A stretch of DNA of 64,000 bases, taken from contig VWZP01009941.1 of NCBI GenBank assembly GCA_013396995.1, positions 2,830,748 through 2,894,747 of the forward strand, read 5' to 3'. The DNA comes from Dicaeum eximium. Its lineage: Eukaryota; Chordata; Aves; Passeriformes; Dicaeidae. The notes under the pieces are model-generated. The model did not search any database and was not told the origin of the DNA. It was given only the letters and a program-made list of their open reading frames with translations. Position 1 is the stretch's first letter, and each line of letters starts with the position of its first letter. A program made the position numbers and the translations under genes. Shown piece by piece: positions 63,729 through 64,000 of this stretch.

Positions 63729-64000
63729 CCATATATATATGAGATAAGCTTGAATATTGGACCACAGGAGAGATCAGTCCCAGGAGGATGTTGGTACAGG
63801 AAAGGAGGCGGCTCTCGTTGCTCTGCCAGTGTAATGATGGTTCTCACACATGTAGGACTCCTCGGGTGCGGGGTATCCTTTGGTCTCTGGGCTAAACTGG
63901 CAACAAGGCATTCAAGTAAGTTTGCGTGCGGATGCTAAGCATAAAGCACCGTTTTGTAAAGGAGAAAGAAGAAGAAAAAAATCCTGATTTTTTTTTCCCC

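Larger units (their letters stand above)
62600..64000 (-). promoter_or_regulatory. NOL4: NOL4 5' UTR and upstream region
   Basis: This is the sequence upstream of the NOL4 start codon. Bases 62600-62660 are GC-rich and contain a short CA/TG-rich stretch and one N (62642). The transcription start cannot be placed by eye. A 12-bp palindromic TATA-like run, CATATATATATG, lies at 63730-63741, about 1.1 kb upstream of the ATG. It could be a TATA box but is just as likely part of the neighbouring simple repeat. Between 62930 and 63513 the region is disturbed by an exact 237-bp duplication with flanking N bases, so distances here should not be trusted. The rest, to base 64000, has no recognisable gene. 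Confidence 0.55.

Noticed and set aside
63118..63742. Repeated frames of about 66-180 codons upstream of NOL4
   Set aside because: They derive from the duplicated 237-bp segment and span N bases. Two share the same start peptide only because the sequence is present twice in the assembly.

Overview
This window looks like a piece of a bird nuclear genome, most likely from a songbird or other passerine. It is AT-rich with low gene density. It carries several CR1 LINE tails, one solo LTR of an avian endogenous retrovirus, and one tRNA-Ile-headed, CR1-tailed SINE of the TguSINE1 type, which as I recall is restricted to passerines. I see no bacterial, phage or CRISPR-like content.

One protein-coding gene is supported: the 5' part of NOL4 (nucleolar protein 4), on the minus strand. 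Five coding exons read in order from high to low coordinates: exon 1 (62333-62599, with the start codon), exon 2 (27403-27552), exon 3 (17243-17354), exon 4 (16623-16735) and exon 5 (11957-12089). All junctions are GT/AG with compatible phases, and together they encode the first 258 residues plus one base. The remaining NOL4 exons must lie beyond base 1. Introns 1 to 4 are about 34.8, 10.0, 0.5 and 4.5 kb, so over 95 percent of the window is intron. The promoter-side end (about 61.5-62.7 kb) is a CpG island.

Layout. 1-11.9 kb: intron 5, with a CR1 tail at the left edge, a short CR1 fragment and an enhancer-like tract around 4.5-4.75 kb. 12-17.4 kb: exons 5, 4 and 3, a solo LTR and a 77-bp tandem duplication. 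17.4-27.4 kb: intron 2, mostly unique. 27.6-62.3 kb: intron 1, with CR1 copies, the SINE, microsatellites and a second, isolated CpG island at about 47-48 kb that may be an internal promoter. 62.6-64 kb: 5' UTR and upstream sequence, with a 237-bp exact duplication bounded by single N bases that is best read as an assembly error.

The most interesting non-routine observations are: (i) a 63-bp segment inserted inside the SINE whose near-identical copy lies 1.67 kb away, resembling a templated insertion; (ii) the intronic CpG island with two RFX X-box-like half-palindrome pairs; (iii) the false duplication at the NOL4 promoter; and (iv) two clean inverted repeats in otherwise unique intron. I did not find a new biological system. 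Boundaries of repeats were read by eye and are approximate; no alignment or database search was run.
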